Source: Longimicrobiales bacterium (GTDB lineage: Bacteria; Gemmatimonadota; Gemmatimonadetes; Longimicrobiales; Gaopeijiaceae). From it: 64,000 nt of DNA. Below are positions 15,721-24,255 of the stretch, piece after piece (position 1 is the first letter of the stretch; every line of letters starts with the position of its first letter). The notes under the pieces are model-generated. The model worked only from the letters and a program-made list of their open reading frames with translations. It was not told the DNA's origin and ran no database searches. The DNA is taken from positions 1 through 64,000 of the forward strand of contig JANQDZ010000065.1 of NCBI GenBank assembly GCA_028278645.1. The letters are read 5' to 3'. A program made the translations under genes and the position numbers.

Positions 15721-16917
15721 TTGGAGATTCGCCGGCCCTCGCCCTACCTGATCGTACTCTCTCTCTGGTTGCTGGTCTTCTCGGCCAGCAGCCAGATCAT
15801 GATCATCTCCCCGATCCTGCCTCAGATCGGGGAAGAGTTGACCATCGCCGACACCCTTCTCGGCACCCTGATCACGGCCTACTCACTCATGGTGGGCCTC
15901 TTTGCCATCATCTCCGGGCCCATCTCGGACCGAATTGGCCGGAGGCGAATCCTGCTGATGGGAACCGGGATCATGTCGGTTTCCCTGGTCTGCCATTTTT
16001 TTGTGGTGGACTACTTCTCCTTCCTGGCCGTGCGGGTGTTCTCAGGAGTAGCTGGTGGCATCCTCAGCGGTGCCGCTGTTTCCTACATAGGTGATTATTT
16101 CCCCTACAACCGGCGAGGATGGGCCCTTGGCTGGGTCATGAGCGGCTCGGCCTTCGGACAGATCTTTGGGATCCCCCTGGGGGTGGTCCTGGCAGGCCAG
16201 TTCGGGTTCAAGGCGCCTTTCTACCTCTTTGCCGGCACCATGGGCCTGACCTTCGCCCTCTTGTTCCTCAGGCTCCCGCAACCTCCCGTACGGAAGCGGG
16301 AAGGCCAATTGACAGTCAAGGGCGCCATTACCGACTACTGGGCCATGCTCCGCCAAAAGGAGATCGCCGCCGCTTCAGTGGCTTTCTTCCTCATGTTCCT
16401 GGGCGTTTCGGTCTACGTGGTCTACTTCCCGGCCTGGCTCGAGGGGAGCCACGGGTTCTCGCCCAACCAGGTGGCGAGCCTCTTCTTCGTAGGGGGAATC
16501 GCGAACGTTTTGACGGGGCCCCAGGCCGGGAAAATCTCCGACCGAATCGGCAGGAAGCTCATCGTCCTGCTCTCCTGCGTCGGGCTGTTCTTCGTCATGC
16601 TGGCTACGACGGTGGTGTTGAAAGCCAACTGGATCGCATACCCACTCTTCTTCTTCACCATGGTTCTGGTGGCGATGAGGATCAGCCCGTTCTCCGCTCT
16701 CCTCACGGCTCTGGTCTCCGACCAAAACCGTGGTTCTCTCATGAGCCTCACCGTGGCCCTGGGCCAGGTCGGCTTCGGACTGGGGGGAGCCATTGCGGGC
16801 CCCCTCTACGCCGACCTCGGATACGCTTCCAACACCGTTCTGGGAGCCATGGCGGTTCTGGGCATGGGTCTCATGGTGTGGTTCATGGTCCCGGAACCCA
16901 AAAAAGAAGGGGACTAA
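15721..16917 (+). CDS. Major facilitator superfamily transporter
   Basis: 398 residues from a TTG at 15721, two bases after the SDR stop, with AAGGAAA upstream. Twelve membrane helices in two bundles. The helix 2-3 loop reads GPISDRIGRRRIL, the MFS signature, and is echoed by GKISDRIGRKLIVLL between helices 8 and 9. Helix 4/5 contains GWVMSGSAFGQIFGIPLG, similar to the antiporter motif C of drug:proton exporters. It is most likely a proton-driven exporter of a small organic compound in the inner membrane. Coupling to the SDR gene hints at export or uptake of that enzyme's product or substrate, which is inference. Confidence 0.88.
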   Translation: MEIRRPSPYLIVLSLWLLVFSASSQIMIISPILPQIGEELTIADTLLGTLITAYSLMVGLFAIISGPISDRIGRRRILLMGTGIMSVSLVCHFFVVDYFSFLAVRVFSGVAGGILSGAAVSYIGDYFPYNRRGWALGWVMSGSAFGQIFGIPLGVVLAGQFGFKAPFYLFAGTMGLTFALLFLRLPQPPVRKREGQLTVKGAITDYWAMLRQKEIAAASVAFFLMFLGVSVYVVYFPAWLEGSHGFSPNQVASLFFVGGIANVLTGPQAGKISDRIGRKLIVLLSCVGLFFVMLATTVVLKANWIAYPLFFFTMVLVAMRISPFSALLTALVSDQNRGSLMSLTVALGQVGFGLGGAIAGPLYADLGYASNTVLGAMAVLGMGLMVWFMVPEPKKEGD

Positions 16918-17003
16918 AGGACTTAAACTCCGTGCCTGCGTCCCGCCGATTCATTACCATGTAGTCCAGGAATCTCTGTCTGCCCCTTCAAGGAACGCGA
17001 TTC

Positions 17004-18008
17004 ATGTCCGAAGGTGTGGAAAACAAAGCTCAGGTCCTCCTCGTCGAAGACAATCTCACCGACGCGACCTTCATCCGGACGATCCTGGAGAAGGACGGCG
17101 ATATCCGAGTCACCCTCTCCCAGGACGGAATCCGAGGTTGCCAGCTGGTGGAATCAAACCGTTGGGACCTGGTGGTCACCGACTTCAACCTCCCGGGCCG
17201 AGACGGGATCGAAGTCATATTGGCGTGTAAGTCTCATCAGCCGGACACCCCGATCATCGCTCTATCCGGGTACCCAGGATCGGACCACAGGGAAGGAGCT
17301 TTGAGGGCAGGTGCAGGCGAATACCTAGAGAAGCCCCTTGATGGGGATGAGCTCATCTCTGCCACCAGGCGACTGCTGGAGCTCAAGAGTGAAGCTGATT
17401 CCCGCACCAAAGTGGTCCTTGCCGTTGGCGCCTACCCTGGAGATGTAGAGTTGGGGTGCGGCGGAACGCTGATGAAACAGGCCATGCGGGGAGATGACGT
17501 GCATGTGGTTGTCATCTCCACCGGAGCCGTGGGCACCGAAGCGGAGGAGCGGGTCCAGGCCACAGAGAGGGCCTGTAGGGTAATGGGAGCCCAACTCCAC
17601 CTTCCCGCCGACGACACGCCTGAGCTGCCCGATTCGGACACGGTCCTGATCAAGGTCAAGGACGTGGTGCACATGTTGAAGCCGGATCAGGTGTTCGCCC
17701 CGTCCTTCCAGGACGTCAGGGAGAGTCGTCAGCAGGTTTACACCGCGGCGGAAATCGCGACGGCCGAAGTCCCGAGCCTGCTCTGTTATCAAGCCGCCAC
17801 AACAACCTTGGAGTTCCGTCCAACCCACTTCGAGGACGTGTCGGATTTCCTGGATCAGAAGATGGCTTCCCTCACCTATTACCAACACCTGGCCGAGGGA
17901 CGGCCTCACCTCCATCCCAGCTTGGCCAGAGCCACTGCCCAGTACTGGGGACGGTTCCTGGGCTACGCCGACGTGGAGCCTTTCGAGGTCATTCGACAGA
18001 ACCTCTGA
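17004..18008 (+). CDS. Response-regulator receiver fused to a degenerate PIG-L (LmbE) deacetylase domain
   Basis: 334 residues; AAGGAA lies eight bases before ATG 17004. Residues 9-125 form a complete receiver: acidic E15/D16, phosphoacceptor D60 in VVTDFNLPG, S88 in ALSG and K110 in EKPL. Residues 136-330 match PIG-L/LmbE N-acetylglucosamine deacetylases (VVLAVGAYPGDVELGCGGTL). The zinc and base motif AHPDDxE has become A-Y-P-G-D-V-E (residues 143-149), losing the His ligand and the first Asp. The usual H-x-D-H segment reads FQDVRESRQQ, without His. Phosphorylation is likely to switch a non-catalytic binding domain. No kinase gene is adjacent, so the partner is unknown. Confidence 0.88.
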   Translation: MSEGVENKAQVLLVEDNLTDATFIRTILEKDGDIRVTLSQDGIRGCQLVESNRWDLVVTDFNLPGRDGIEVILACKSHQPDTPIIALSGYPGSDHREGALRAGAGEYLEKPLDGDELISATRRLLELKSEADSRTKVVLAVGAYPGDVELGCGGTLMKQAMRGDDVHVVVISTGAVGTEAEERVQATERACRVMGAQLHLPADDTPELPDSDTVLIKVKDVVHMLKPDQVFAPSFQDVRESRQQVYTAAEIATAEVPSLLCYQAATTTLEFRPTHFEDVSDFLDQKMASLTYYQHLAEGRPHLHPSLARATAQYWGRFLGYADVEPFEVIRQNL

Positions 18009-18042
18009 GCCGGAAAGCTTCACTCCGGCCCCGGGCAGCGGT

Positions 18043-18048
18043 TAAAAT
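18043..18048 (+). promoter_or_regulatory. Possible -10 element upstream of accA
   Basis: TAAAAT matches the consensus TATAAT at five of six positions and is the only AT-rich box in the 100-base gap before accA. The possible -35, CTTCAC at 18018-18023, is poor and 19 bases away. A GCCGGA/TCCGGC hairpin just upstream may end the preceding transcript. Confidence 0.35.
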
Positions 18049-18108
18049 ACCCGGATCAATCCGAAGTAGGTCTTCCCCACGAAGCCTGATGGGAAAGGGG
18101 AGTGCGGT

Positions 18109-19074
18109 TTGGCCACTCCATTACACCTGGAATTCGAGCGGGACATTGTCGAGCTCCAAAAACAGATCGACGGACTTCTCAAGACGGCCGAAGAGAAGGG
18201 ACTGGACGTCTCAGACGAAGTGCGGGTCCTCGGCAGGAAGCTGGAGATCCTGAAAGAGGAGATCTTCCAGAACCTCACGCCGCTGGAACAGGTCCAAGTG
18301 GCTCGGCACCCAAAACGGCCCTATACGCTGGACTACATATCCCGAATCTTCACGGATTGGGTCGAGCTATTCGGAGACCGTGGGTACCGGGACGATGGGG
18401 CCGTGGTGGGCGGATGGGCCCGATTGAACGGTGACTCCGTCATGGTCGTCGGCCACCAGAAGGGTCGCGACATGAAGGAGAACCTCTGGCGGAACTTCGG
18501 ATCTCCCCACCCTGAAGGGTACCGAAAAGCCCTCCGTCTCATGTCCCAGGCGGAGAAGTTCCGCAGGCCCATCATCACCTTTATCGATACACCCGGCGCA
18601 TACCCCGGAGTCGGGGCCGAAGAACGGGGTCAAGCCGAAGCCATCGCGCGGAACCTGCGGGAGATGGCCCGCCTGAAAGTCCCCGTCATCTCCCTGGTCA
18701 TCGGAGAGGGAGGGTCGGGGGGGGCGCTGGCGCTTGGCGTCACCAACCGGATCCTGATGCTGGAGCATTCGATCTACTCGGTGATATCTCCCGAGGGGTG
18801 CGCGGCGATCCTGTGGCGGACGGCGGAGGAGCGGGAGAAGGCAGCCCGGGCTCTGAAGCTCACCTCCCACGAGCTCTTCACCCGGGGTATTGCCGACGAG
18901 GTGATCCCTGAACCCCCCGGCGGTGCCCATGCAGACTGGGACGAGGCGGCCCGGCGGGTGAAGGAAGTCCTCCTGAAACACCACGAAGAGCTGAAGAAGC
19001 TCGACGAATCGGCCCTGGTGCGGGACCGCCAGTCCAAGTTCGAAGCCATCGGGGAATGGGAGGGAAAGGTCTAG
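18109..19074 (+). CDS. accA: Acetyl-CoA carboxylase carboxyltransferase subunit alpha
   Basis: 321 residues, the normal AccA length, from TTG 18109 with GGGGAG six bases upstream. AccA features: an N-terminal coiled segment with LHLEFERDIVELQKQI, ARHPKRPYTLDYI, GHQKGRDMKENLWRNFG, TPGAYPGVGAEERGQAEAIA, GEGGSGGALALGV and SVISPEGCAAILW. Together with AccD (not in view) it moves the carboxyl group from biotin to acetyl-CoA to make malonyl-CoA, the first step of fatty acid synthesis. A C-terminal part of about 50 charged residues follows the conserved core. ricT begins 46 bases downstream and probably shares its transcript. Confidence 0.96.
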   Translation: MATPLHLEFERDIVELQKQIDGLLKTAEEKGLDVSDEVRVLGRKLEILKEEIFQNLTPLEQVQVARHPKRPYTLDYISRIFTDWVELFGDRGYRDDGAVVGGWARLNGDSVMVVGHQKGRDMKENLWRNFGSPHPEGYRKALRLMSQAEKFRRPIITFIDTPGAYPGVGAEERGQAEAIARNLREMARLKVPVISLVIGEGGSGGALALGVTNRILMLEHSIYSVISPEGCAAILWRTAEEREKAARALKLTSHELFTRGIADEVIPEPPGGAHADWDEAARRVKEVLLKHHEELKKLDESALVRDRQSKFEAIGEWEGKV

Positions 19075-19119
19075 GGGCCGGCAACGGATTCCCAAGGCCT
19101 TCCTCAGGGCTGCCAGGGC

Positions 19120-20025
19120 ATGGCTAGCTTCGTCGAGATTCGGTTCAAGGGCACCCGGCGGGATTATTACAACAACCGGGGGTTGGATGTAGAACCGGGC
19201 GCCTACGTCCTCGTGGAAGCCGACCGCGGCGAGGACCTCGGTGAAGTCACAGCCATGGGGAGTATCGCCGAGCGCAAGTGTGCTTCTTCCTCGGGCGGCT
19301 GCGCCACGCCGACTCCGGACAAACGGATCCTCCGCATAGCCGAACCCTCGGAAGTCGATCGCCTGGTCGAACTCCGCACCGACGAGGAGAGAGTCCGGGA
19401 CGAAGCGACTACTCTCGTCACGCGTCACGGCCTGAAGATGAAGGTCACCGAGGCCGAGTGGCAGTTTGATCGAAAGAAGCTCATCATCTACTTCACCGCG
19501 GAACGGCGGGTGGATTTTCGGGAGCTGGTACGGGATCTGGCCAGGACCTTCCGGACGCGCATCGAGCTCAAACAAATCGGGGTCAGAGATGAAGCCGCCC
19601 TTCTGGGTGGCGTGGGTCGTTGCGGTCGAGAACTCTGCTGCTCCACCTGGCTTCCGGAGCTCAAGCCGGTAAGCCTCCAGTTGGCCAAGGATCAAAGGCT
19701 CTCACTGAACCCGGCCCAGATCTCAGGATGTTGCGGCCGCCTGATGTGTTGTTTGATGTATGAGCATCAAACGTATGTGGAAGCACGGCGACGGTTCCCC
19801 AGAGAAGGGAAAACGCTCCGCACCAGTCAGGGGCAGGAGAAGGTGGTGTCGGTGGACATCTGGAGAGAGCGTGTCGTCTTGAGGGGGCAGGAAGGGGAAC
19901 GCCGGACGGTCACGCTCGAAGAGTTGAGGGGCGAGATGGGACGAGGCGGAGAACCCCGGTCCTCTCAACGCGACGACAAAAAGAAATCGAAAAAGAAGAG
20001 AGACAAGAAACGTGGACCCGAATAA
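19120..20025 (+). CDS. ricT: PSP1-domain protein RicT (YaaT)
   Basis: 301 residues. The PSP1 domain occupies about residues 50-210 and carries the diagnostic cysteines GRCGRELCCSTWL and GCCGRLMCCLMYE. The N-terminus has the VLVEADRGEDLGEV strand pair and two more Cys in KCASSSGGC. In Bacillus, RicT works with RicA and RicF as an Fe-S complex that aids RNase Y in mRNA processing and affects biofilm and sporulation; here RicA/RicF are not visible. The tail is very basic (KKKSKKKRDKKR). Its last 14 bases overlap the metG start in another frame, so translation is likely coupled. Confidence 0.92.
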   Translation: MASFVEIRFKGTRRDYYNNRGLDVEPGAYVLVEADRGEDLGEVTAMGSIAERKCASSSGGCATPTPDKRILRIAEPSEVDRLVELRTDEERVRDEATTLVTRHGLKMKVTEAEWQFDRKKLIIYFTAERRVDFRELVRDLARTFRTRIELKQIGVRDEAALLGGVGRCGRELCCSTWLPELKPVSLQLAKDQRLSLNPAQISGCCGRLMCCLMYEHQTYVEARRRFPREGKTLRTSQGQEKVVSVDIWRERVVLRGQEGERRTVTLEELRGEMGRGGEPRSSQRDDKKKSKKKRDKKRGPE

Positions 20026-21541
20026 GCGGTTCTACATCACCACCGCTATCGACTATGCCAACGGCTCCCCGCACCTGGGACACGCCGTCGAAAAGATCGG
20101 GGCCGACGTGGTCGCCCGATACCATCGCCGGAAGGGCGAGGACGTCCATTTCGTCATCGGGATGGACGAGCATGGCCAAAAAGTCCTTCAAAGCGCCGAC
20201 GCGGCTGGCGTCAGCCCTGCGGAATGGGTGGACGCGATTGCCGAAGAGTTCACGGAGGCCTGGAAGGTCCTGAATATCAGCCACGACGATTTCATCAGGA
20301 CCACCGAGGACCGGCACCACCGAGGTGTCCAGGAGATCATCCGACTGATCGAGGCCAATGGTGACTTCTACCAGGGAACCTATTCCGGGTACTATTGCGT
20401 CGGGTGTGAGGGCTACAAGACGGAAGACGAGTTGGTTCAGGAGGAAGGAGAGGAGCTCCGATGCCCGACTCATCCGTCTCTGGAAGTCCAATGGATGGAG
20501 GAGGAGAACTGGTTCTTCCGCCTTTCGGCGTACACGGAGCCCCTCCTGAAACTCCTGGATGAACGACCGGAGTTGGTACAGCCGGAGATACGGCGGAATG
20601 AAATCCGGAAGGTCCTGGAAGGCGGGCTCGAAGACATCTCCGTGTCTCGGTCTCGGTTGCCGTGGGGGGTGCCGTGGCCCGAGGACCCGGACCACATCGT
20701 CTATGTGTGGCTGGACGCCCTGACGAACTATCTGACCGCCATCGGTTTTCCGGGAGAGGAATACCAGGCCACATGGCCCGCCGACGTCCACGTCATCGGA
20801 AAGGACATCACCCGCTTCCATTGCATTTACTGGCCAGCGTTCCTCCTGAGTGCCGGTATCGAGCTCCCGAAAACGGTTTGGGCCCACGGGTTCGTCACCT
20901 ATGGAGGCCGGAAGTTGTCAAAATCGGCCGGCGTCACATTCGAACTTCCAGAGGCCATCGACCGACACGGGCCAGATGCGCTACGGTATTACCTCCTTCG
21001 GGAGGTTCCCTGGAACGGAGACGGTGACATTACCCGTGAGCGCTTCGACGAGCGCTACACCACGGAGCTGGCCAACGACCTCGGAAACCTGGCTAATCGG
21101 TCCCTATCCATGATCGAGAAGTACCGTGGAGGAGTAGTCCCTTCAGCCCCACCCCGATCGCTGGATGAGTCTTGCGAGAAGGCCGTGGAACGATACGAGC
21201 ACGTCATGGACGACGGGCTTCTGCATCAGGGCATCCACACCGCCATGGACCTCGTCTCGGAAGCCAACGGGTTCATCGAGCGCCAGGCCCCATGGAGTCT
21301 AGCAAAGGACCCGGCCGGGGCTCCGGAGCTGGACGCTACCCTGGCCTCATTGGCCCGGGCTCTACTGGTGGCCGCCACCCTTCTGCACCCCTTCATGCCG
21401 GAACGGATGGGCGAGCTCTCACGGCGTCTCGGGACCCCCGAACTTCCGACTTTGGGCCTGGTTTTGAGCCTGGATTTAAGCGGTAACAGCGTGATCCGGG
21501 GGGAACCTTTGTTTCCCAGGCCGGACCTCCAGACGAAGTGA
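20012..21541 (+). CDS. metG: Methionine--tRNA ligase (short form)
   Basis: 509 residues from GTG 20012 inside the ricT 3' end. Class I synthetase motifs: YANGSPHLGHAVEKIGADV (HIGH-type HLGH) and GRKLSKSAG (KMSKS-type). The connective insert has a knuckle with CVGC and a later CPTH, so one zinc ligand may be His. WLDALTNYLTAIG and FHCIYWPAFL are typical of MetRS. The C-terminal dimerising tRNA-binding domain found in many bacterial enzymes is missing, as in other short MetRS forms. The product charges tRNA-Met for initiation and elongation. Confidence 0.95.
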   Translation: MDPNKRFYITTAIDYANGSPHLGHAVEKIGADVVARYHRRKGEDVHFVIGMDEHGQKVLQSADAAGVSPAEWVDAIAEEFTEAWKVLNISHDDFIRTTEDRHHRGVQEIIRLIEANGDFYQGTYSGYYCVGCEGYKTEDELVQEEGEELRCPTHPSLEVQWMEEENWFFRLSAYTEPLLKLLDERPELVQPEIRRNEIRKVLEGGLEDISVSRSRLPWGVPWPEDPDHIVYVWLDALTNYLTAIGFPGEEYQATWPADVHVIGKDITRFHCIYWPAFLLSAGIELPKTVWAHGFVTYGGRKLSKSAGVTFELPEAIDRHGPDALRYYLLREVPWNGDGDITRERFDERYTTELANDLGNLANRSLSMIEKYRGGVVPSAPPRSLDESCEKAVERYEHVMDDGLLHQGIHTAMDLVSEANGFIERQAPWSLAKDPAGAPELDATLASLARALLVAATLLHPFMPERMGELSRRLGTPELPTLGLVLSLDLSGNSVIRGEPLFPRPDLQTK

Positions 21542-21575
21542 TGAAAAGGGGGTTGCGGAAAGGGGGCGGGCCCCG

Positions 21576-21605
21576 GTTGACAGCGTTCGGGAATCTCGCC
21601 TAGGT
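21576..21605 (+). promoter_or_regulatory. Candidate sigma-70-type promoter of the M23 peptidase gene
   Basis: A perfect TTGACA at 21576-21581 is followed after 18 bases by TAGGTT at 21600-21605. It is in the 162-base gap after metG and roughly 100 bases before the M23 start. The -35 is strong, the -10 weak. Confidence 0.5.
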
Positions 21606-21703
21606 TGTTTTTCCAAACATCAAAGAGGTCGCACGACCGCCGCTCTGGGAAGTGGTAGGCCCGGGGTCGGTGTGTACGTTCAGGAGCCACGAGTCGCCCG
21701 CGC

Positions 21704-22633
21704 ATGAGCGAAAAAAAGTGGACACTTCTCCTTCTTGGAGAAAACCAGGAAGGGATCCGCCAGTATACGATATCACCCCGGTTCGTACGGTGGGTTTTCG
21801 GGGGGCTCGCCTTCTTTTCCTTTGTCATATTGATCTGTGCCGGGCTGCTTCTTTTTAACGGGAGCTCCTTCATCCGCGCCACAAACCTGGCCCGAGAAAA
21901 CTCCCTCCTGACGGAAGAACTCGAGCGGTTCCGATCGAGAGTGGACGGGCTTGAAGCCACCATCTCTCAACTGGGGGAACAGGACAGCCGGGTCCGCCGT
22001 TTGGCCGGCCTGGACGCCATGGACGAGGAGATCCTCGAGGTTGGGATCGGGGGTCCAGGTCTGGAGACCCCGGAGGGTCGCCCGCTGTGGCCGCTGGACT
22101 CGGTATTGAGCAATGAAGCGTTCGCGGTCGAATATGACCTCAGCGCCCTGGAGCGCCGCGCCCGCTTGCTCTCCGAGAGTCTAGCCGAGGCGTCGGACAG
22201 CCTTTCGGCTCACAACGACCTCCTCGAGGCGACGCCGTCCATCTGGCCGACGGTGGGGACCCTCAGCAGCCGCTTCACCAACTCCCGCATCCATCCCATC
22301 CACCATCGAGCCCTCCCGCATCAAGGAGTGGACATCTCGGCATCCTCCGGCACGCCGATTGTGGCAGCGGCCAAAGGGACGGTGACGTTCGCCGGCTGGA
22401 GAAGGGGATTGGGGAATACGGTGGAGATCGACCACGGATACGGGTACGTGACACTTTACGGCCACGCATCCAAGCTGCTGGTGGGCAGGGGCGAGAGGGT
22501 CGTGCGCGGTGAGGTCATCGCCAATGTAGGGAGCACGGGGATTTCCACGTCCCCCCACCTGCACTATGAAGTTCACGTCAGCGGTGTCGCCGTGAACCCC
22601 ATGAATTACGTTATTGGGAGCATCCTCCCCTAG
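21704..22633 (+). CDS. Membrane-anchored M23 peptidoglycan endopeptidase
   Basis: 309 residues. A single N-terminal membrane helix (about 30-52) is followed by a coiled coil (about 60-100), a linker, a second helical pair (about 145-180) and an M23/LytM domain (about 195-305). Zinc and active-site residues are visible as LPHQGVDISA (HxxxD) and SPHLHYEVHV (HxH). Supporting elements are GTPIVAAAKGTVTFAG and YGHASKLLVGRGERVVRG. The active-site residues appear intact, so it should cut peptide cross-links of the cell wall from the periplasmic side, unlike inactive EnvC-type activators. The layout is like MepM-type endopeptidases. Confidence 0.9.
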   Translation: MSEKKWTLLLLGENQEGIRQYTISPRFVRWVFGGLAFFSFVILICAGLLLFNGSSFIRATNLARENSLLTEELERFRSRVDGLEATISQLGEQDSRVRRLAGLDAMDEEILEVGIGGPGLETPEGRPLWPLDSVLSNEAFAVEYDLSALERRARLLSESLAEASDSLSAHNDLLEATPSIWPTVGTLSSRFTNSRIHPIHHRALPHQGVDISASSGTPIVAAAKGTVTFAGWRRGLGNTVEIDHGYGYVTLYGHASKLLVGRGERVVRGEVIANVGSTGISTSPHLHYEVHVSGVAVNPMNYVIGSILP

Positions 22634-22739
22634 GTGCCTGTCCCGGTACTGGCGGGAGGCCCGCCTTCCCGATCTTGATGGCGGAGGCGGGAATTCTTAC
22701 TTTCCGGCCGCTTTTACACAGTGAACTAGGGAGTGTCTT

Positions 22740-23519
22740 ATGAGGCGTAGTTGGCTTTTTCTGGTTTTGGTCGGATCTCTTTCCGCATCAGCCTGCGGGC
22801 CCGGCCAGGTGGCAGTGACTTCGGAGCTCGAGGTCCCTGATCCGGAGATGGAAGGGGCCATGGTCACCCGACCTATCGCCGACCTCGAGGTCCAGTTCAT
22901 TCCCTTCGACCGTGACCAGGTCTTCGATTCCCTGACCGCGGCTTTTCCGACCCCTGAGCCGGAGATTCCCCCGGACCTCCTGGCTGCCCAACAGGAGATC
23001 GCCGAAGCCCAGGCCGAATGGCAGGCGGCAGAAGCGGCCTGGGGAGCCGGCCGGGACCGACTCCAGCAGATCAGTGATGAGTTGGAAACCCTCAACCAGG
23101 CTGAGTCCAGGTACGTGACCCTCTACAACGAGTTCATGGACCGGGAAAGGGCGGTGGCCCAGGCGGAACGGGCCAAGGACGCAGCCTTCCGGACGTTCAC
23201 CGGGTTGCAGGAGGGATTCATCCAGCGCCGGGACTCCATGCGGATCATCAGAGACCAATGGGCCGACGAGGCGTTTGCATCGATCTTTGACGTCTTCGCT
23301 GCCAAAGCTCAAGAAGCGGGCTTGGATTTTGTCGTGGACACTACCGACGCCCAGGGCTACACCCTCACCGACGTCGCTCCTGGGCAGTACTGGGTGTACG
23401 CCTACTATGAGCAGGCTTACACGGAGCTGTACTGGAACCTCCCCATCACGGTGGAGAGAGGGGCTCCCGTTGAGGTCCGCTTGAACCCTGAGACTGCGCT
23501 GGTCCGTCCGGTCTTCTAG
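22740..23519 (+). CDS. Predicted lipoprotein with long coiled coil
   Basis: 259 residues. Signal MRRSWLFLVLVGSLSASAC ends in a lipobox with Cys19, so the protein is lipid-anchored. Residues about 75-185 form a long charged coiled coil rich in Glu, Ala and Gln (LLAAQQEIAEAQAEWQAAEA is its start). The last 65 residues look like a small beta-sandwich with YTLTDVAPGQYWVYAYYE, similar to carboxypeptidase-regulatory or prealbumin-like folds. No family name is recognised. It ends before a very strong terminator and is probably a cell-envelope structural or adaptor protein. Confidence 0.75.
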   Translation: MRRSWLFLVLVGSLSASACGPGQVAVTSELEVPDPEMEGAMVTRPIADLEVQFIPFDRDQVFDSLTAAFPTPEPEIPPDLLAAQQEIAEAQAEWQAAEAAWGAGRDRLQQISDELETLNQAESRYVTLYNEFMDRERAVAQAERAKDAAFRTFTGLQEGFIQRRDSMRIIRDQWADEAFASIFDVFAAKAQEAGLDFVVDTTDAQGYTLTDVAPGQYWVYAYYEQAYTELYWNLPITVERGAPVEVRLNPETALVRPVF

Positions 23520-23571
23520 GAAGGCCCCCGGGGAGAACGCTCACCCCGGAGCATCGGTTCCGAGATCGATC

Positions 23572-23616
23572 CGGCCCCCGGAGTTGCTTGCGCAGCTCCG
23601 GGGGCCGCCTTCTTTT
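23572..23616 (+). terminator. Strong Rho-independent terminator after the lipoprotein gene
   Basis: A 16-bp stem, CGGCCCCCGGAGTTGC at 23572-23587 against GCAGCTCCGGGGGCCG at 23592-23607 with one G-T pair, loop TTGC, followed by CCTTCTTTT. It ends the M23-lipoprotein unit and overlaps the leader of the next gene, which starts six bases after the T-rich tail. Confidence 0.85.
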
Positions 23617-23621
23617 CCGCC

Positions 23622-24224
23622 ATGCTCGAATCCTTCCCGGCAATCATTCCGGCCGCAGGACAATCTCAGAGGATGGGCACTCCCAAACCGCTTATGGACG
23701 CCGGGGGGGTGACCTTCCTGGCCCGTGTGATCTCGAGTCTAAGGGAGGGAGGGGCCGAGCCTCCCTTGGTTGTGGTCCGGACCTTGGATTCGCCTGTGGC
23801 GGCCGAGGCCAGGCTTTCCGGCGCCCACGTCGTTCTGAACCCTGATCCGTCTCCCGGCCCCATCTCCTCCCTTCAGGCGGGCCTCCGGGCCCTCCCCGGG
23901 GGGACCCCGGCCGTTTTCCTCGCTCCGGTCGATCACCCCGTTTTTTTGCCTGAGACCATCCGGGCCCTCCTGAGGGGGTTCCAGGAGGCACGGCCGCCCC
24001 TTGCGGTCCCCAGTTTCCGGGGGAGGCGGGGCCACCCGATACTCCTGGGGGAGGCCCTGTTCTCGGAACTCCTGGAGGAAGACCTGCCCGACGGGGCTCG
24101 AACGGTCATTCGCCGTTATCTTGTGGAGCGACTGGAGGTTCCGGTTGAGGACCCAGGAGTCCTGGCCGACATCGACACGCCGGAGGACTACCGGAGGTTT
24201 TTTCCTTCAGCTGGCCCCGGATGA
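23622..24224 (+). CDS. MocA-like molybdenum cofactor cytidylyl/nucleotidyltransferase
   Basis: 200 residues of a MobA-like nucleotidyltransferase. The nucleotide loop is IIPAAGQSQRMGTPKPLM, the metal site is APVDHPVF in the position of PxDxP, followed by PSFRGRRGHPILL, GARTVIRRY and a final VLADIDTPEDYRR. That DIDTPEDY ending is typical of MocA-type proteins, which add CMP to the molybdopterin cofactor used by xanthine dehydrogenase-type enzymes. The following xdhC genes support this. No molybdenum hydroxylase structural gene is in the window, so the client enzyme lies elsewhere. Confidence 0.85.
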   Translation: MLESFPAIIPAAGQSQRMGTPKPLMDAGGVTFLARVISSLREGGAEPPLVVVRTLDSPVAAEARLSGAHVVLNPDPSPGPISSLQAGLRALPGGTPAVFLAPVDHPVFLPETIRALLRGFQEARPPLAVPSFRGRRGHPILLGEALFSELLEEDLPDGARTVIRRYLVERLEVPVEDPGVLADIDTPEDYRRFFPSAGPG

Positions 24225-24255
24225 GCTCATCAATGGACACTCACCTTCCCCTGGA

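Noticed and set aside
18367-19695. 442-residue minus-strand frame over accA and ricT
   Set aside because: Spans two well-identified genes on the other strand and has no family resemblance.
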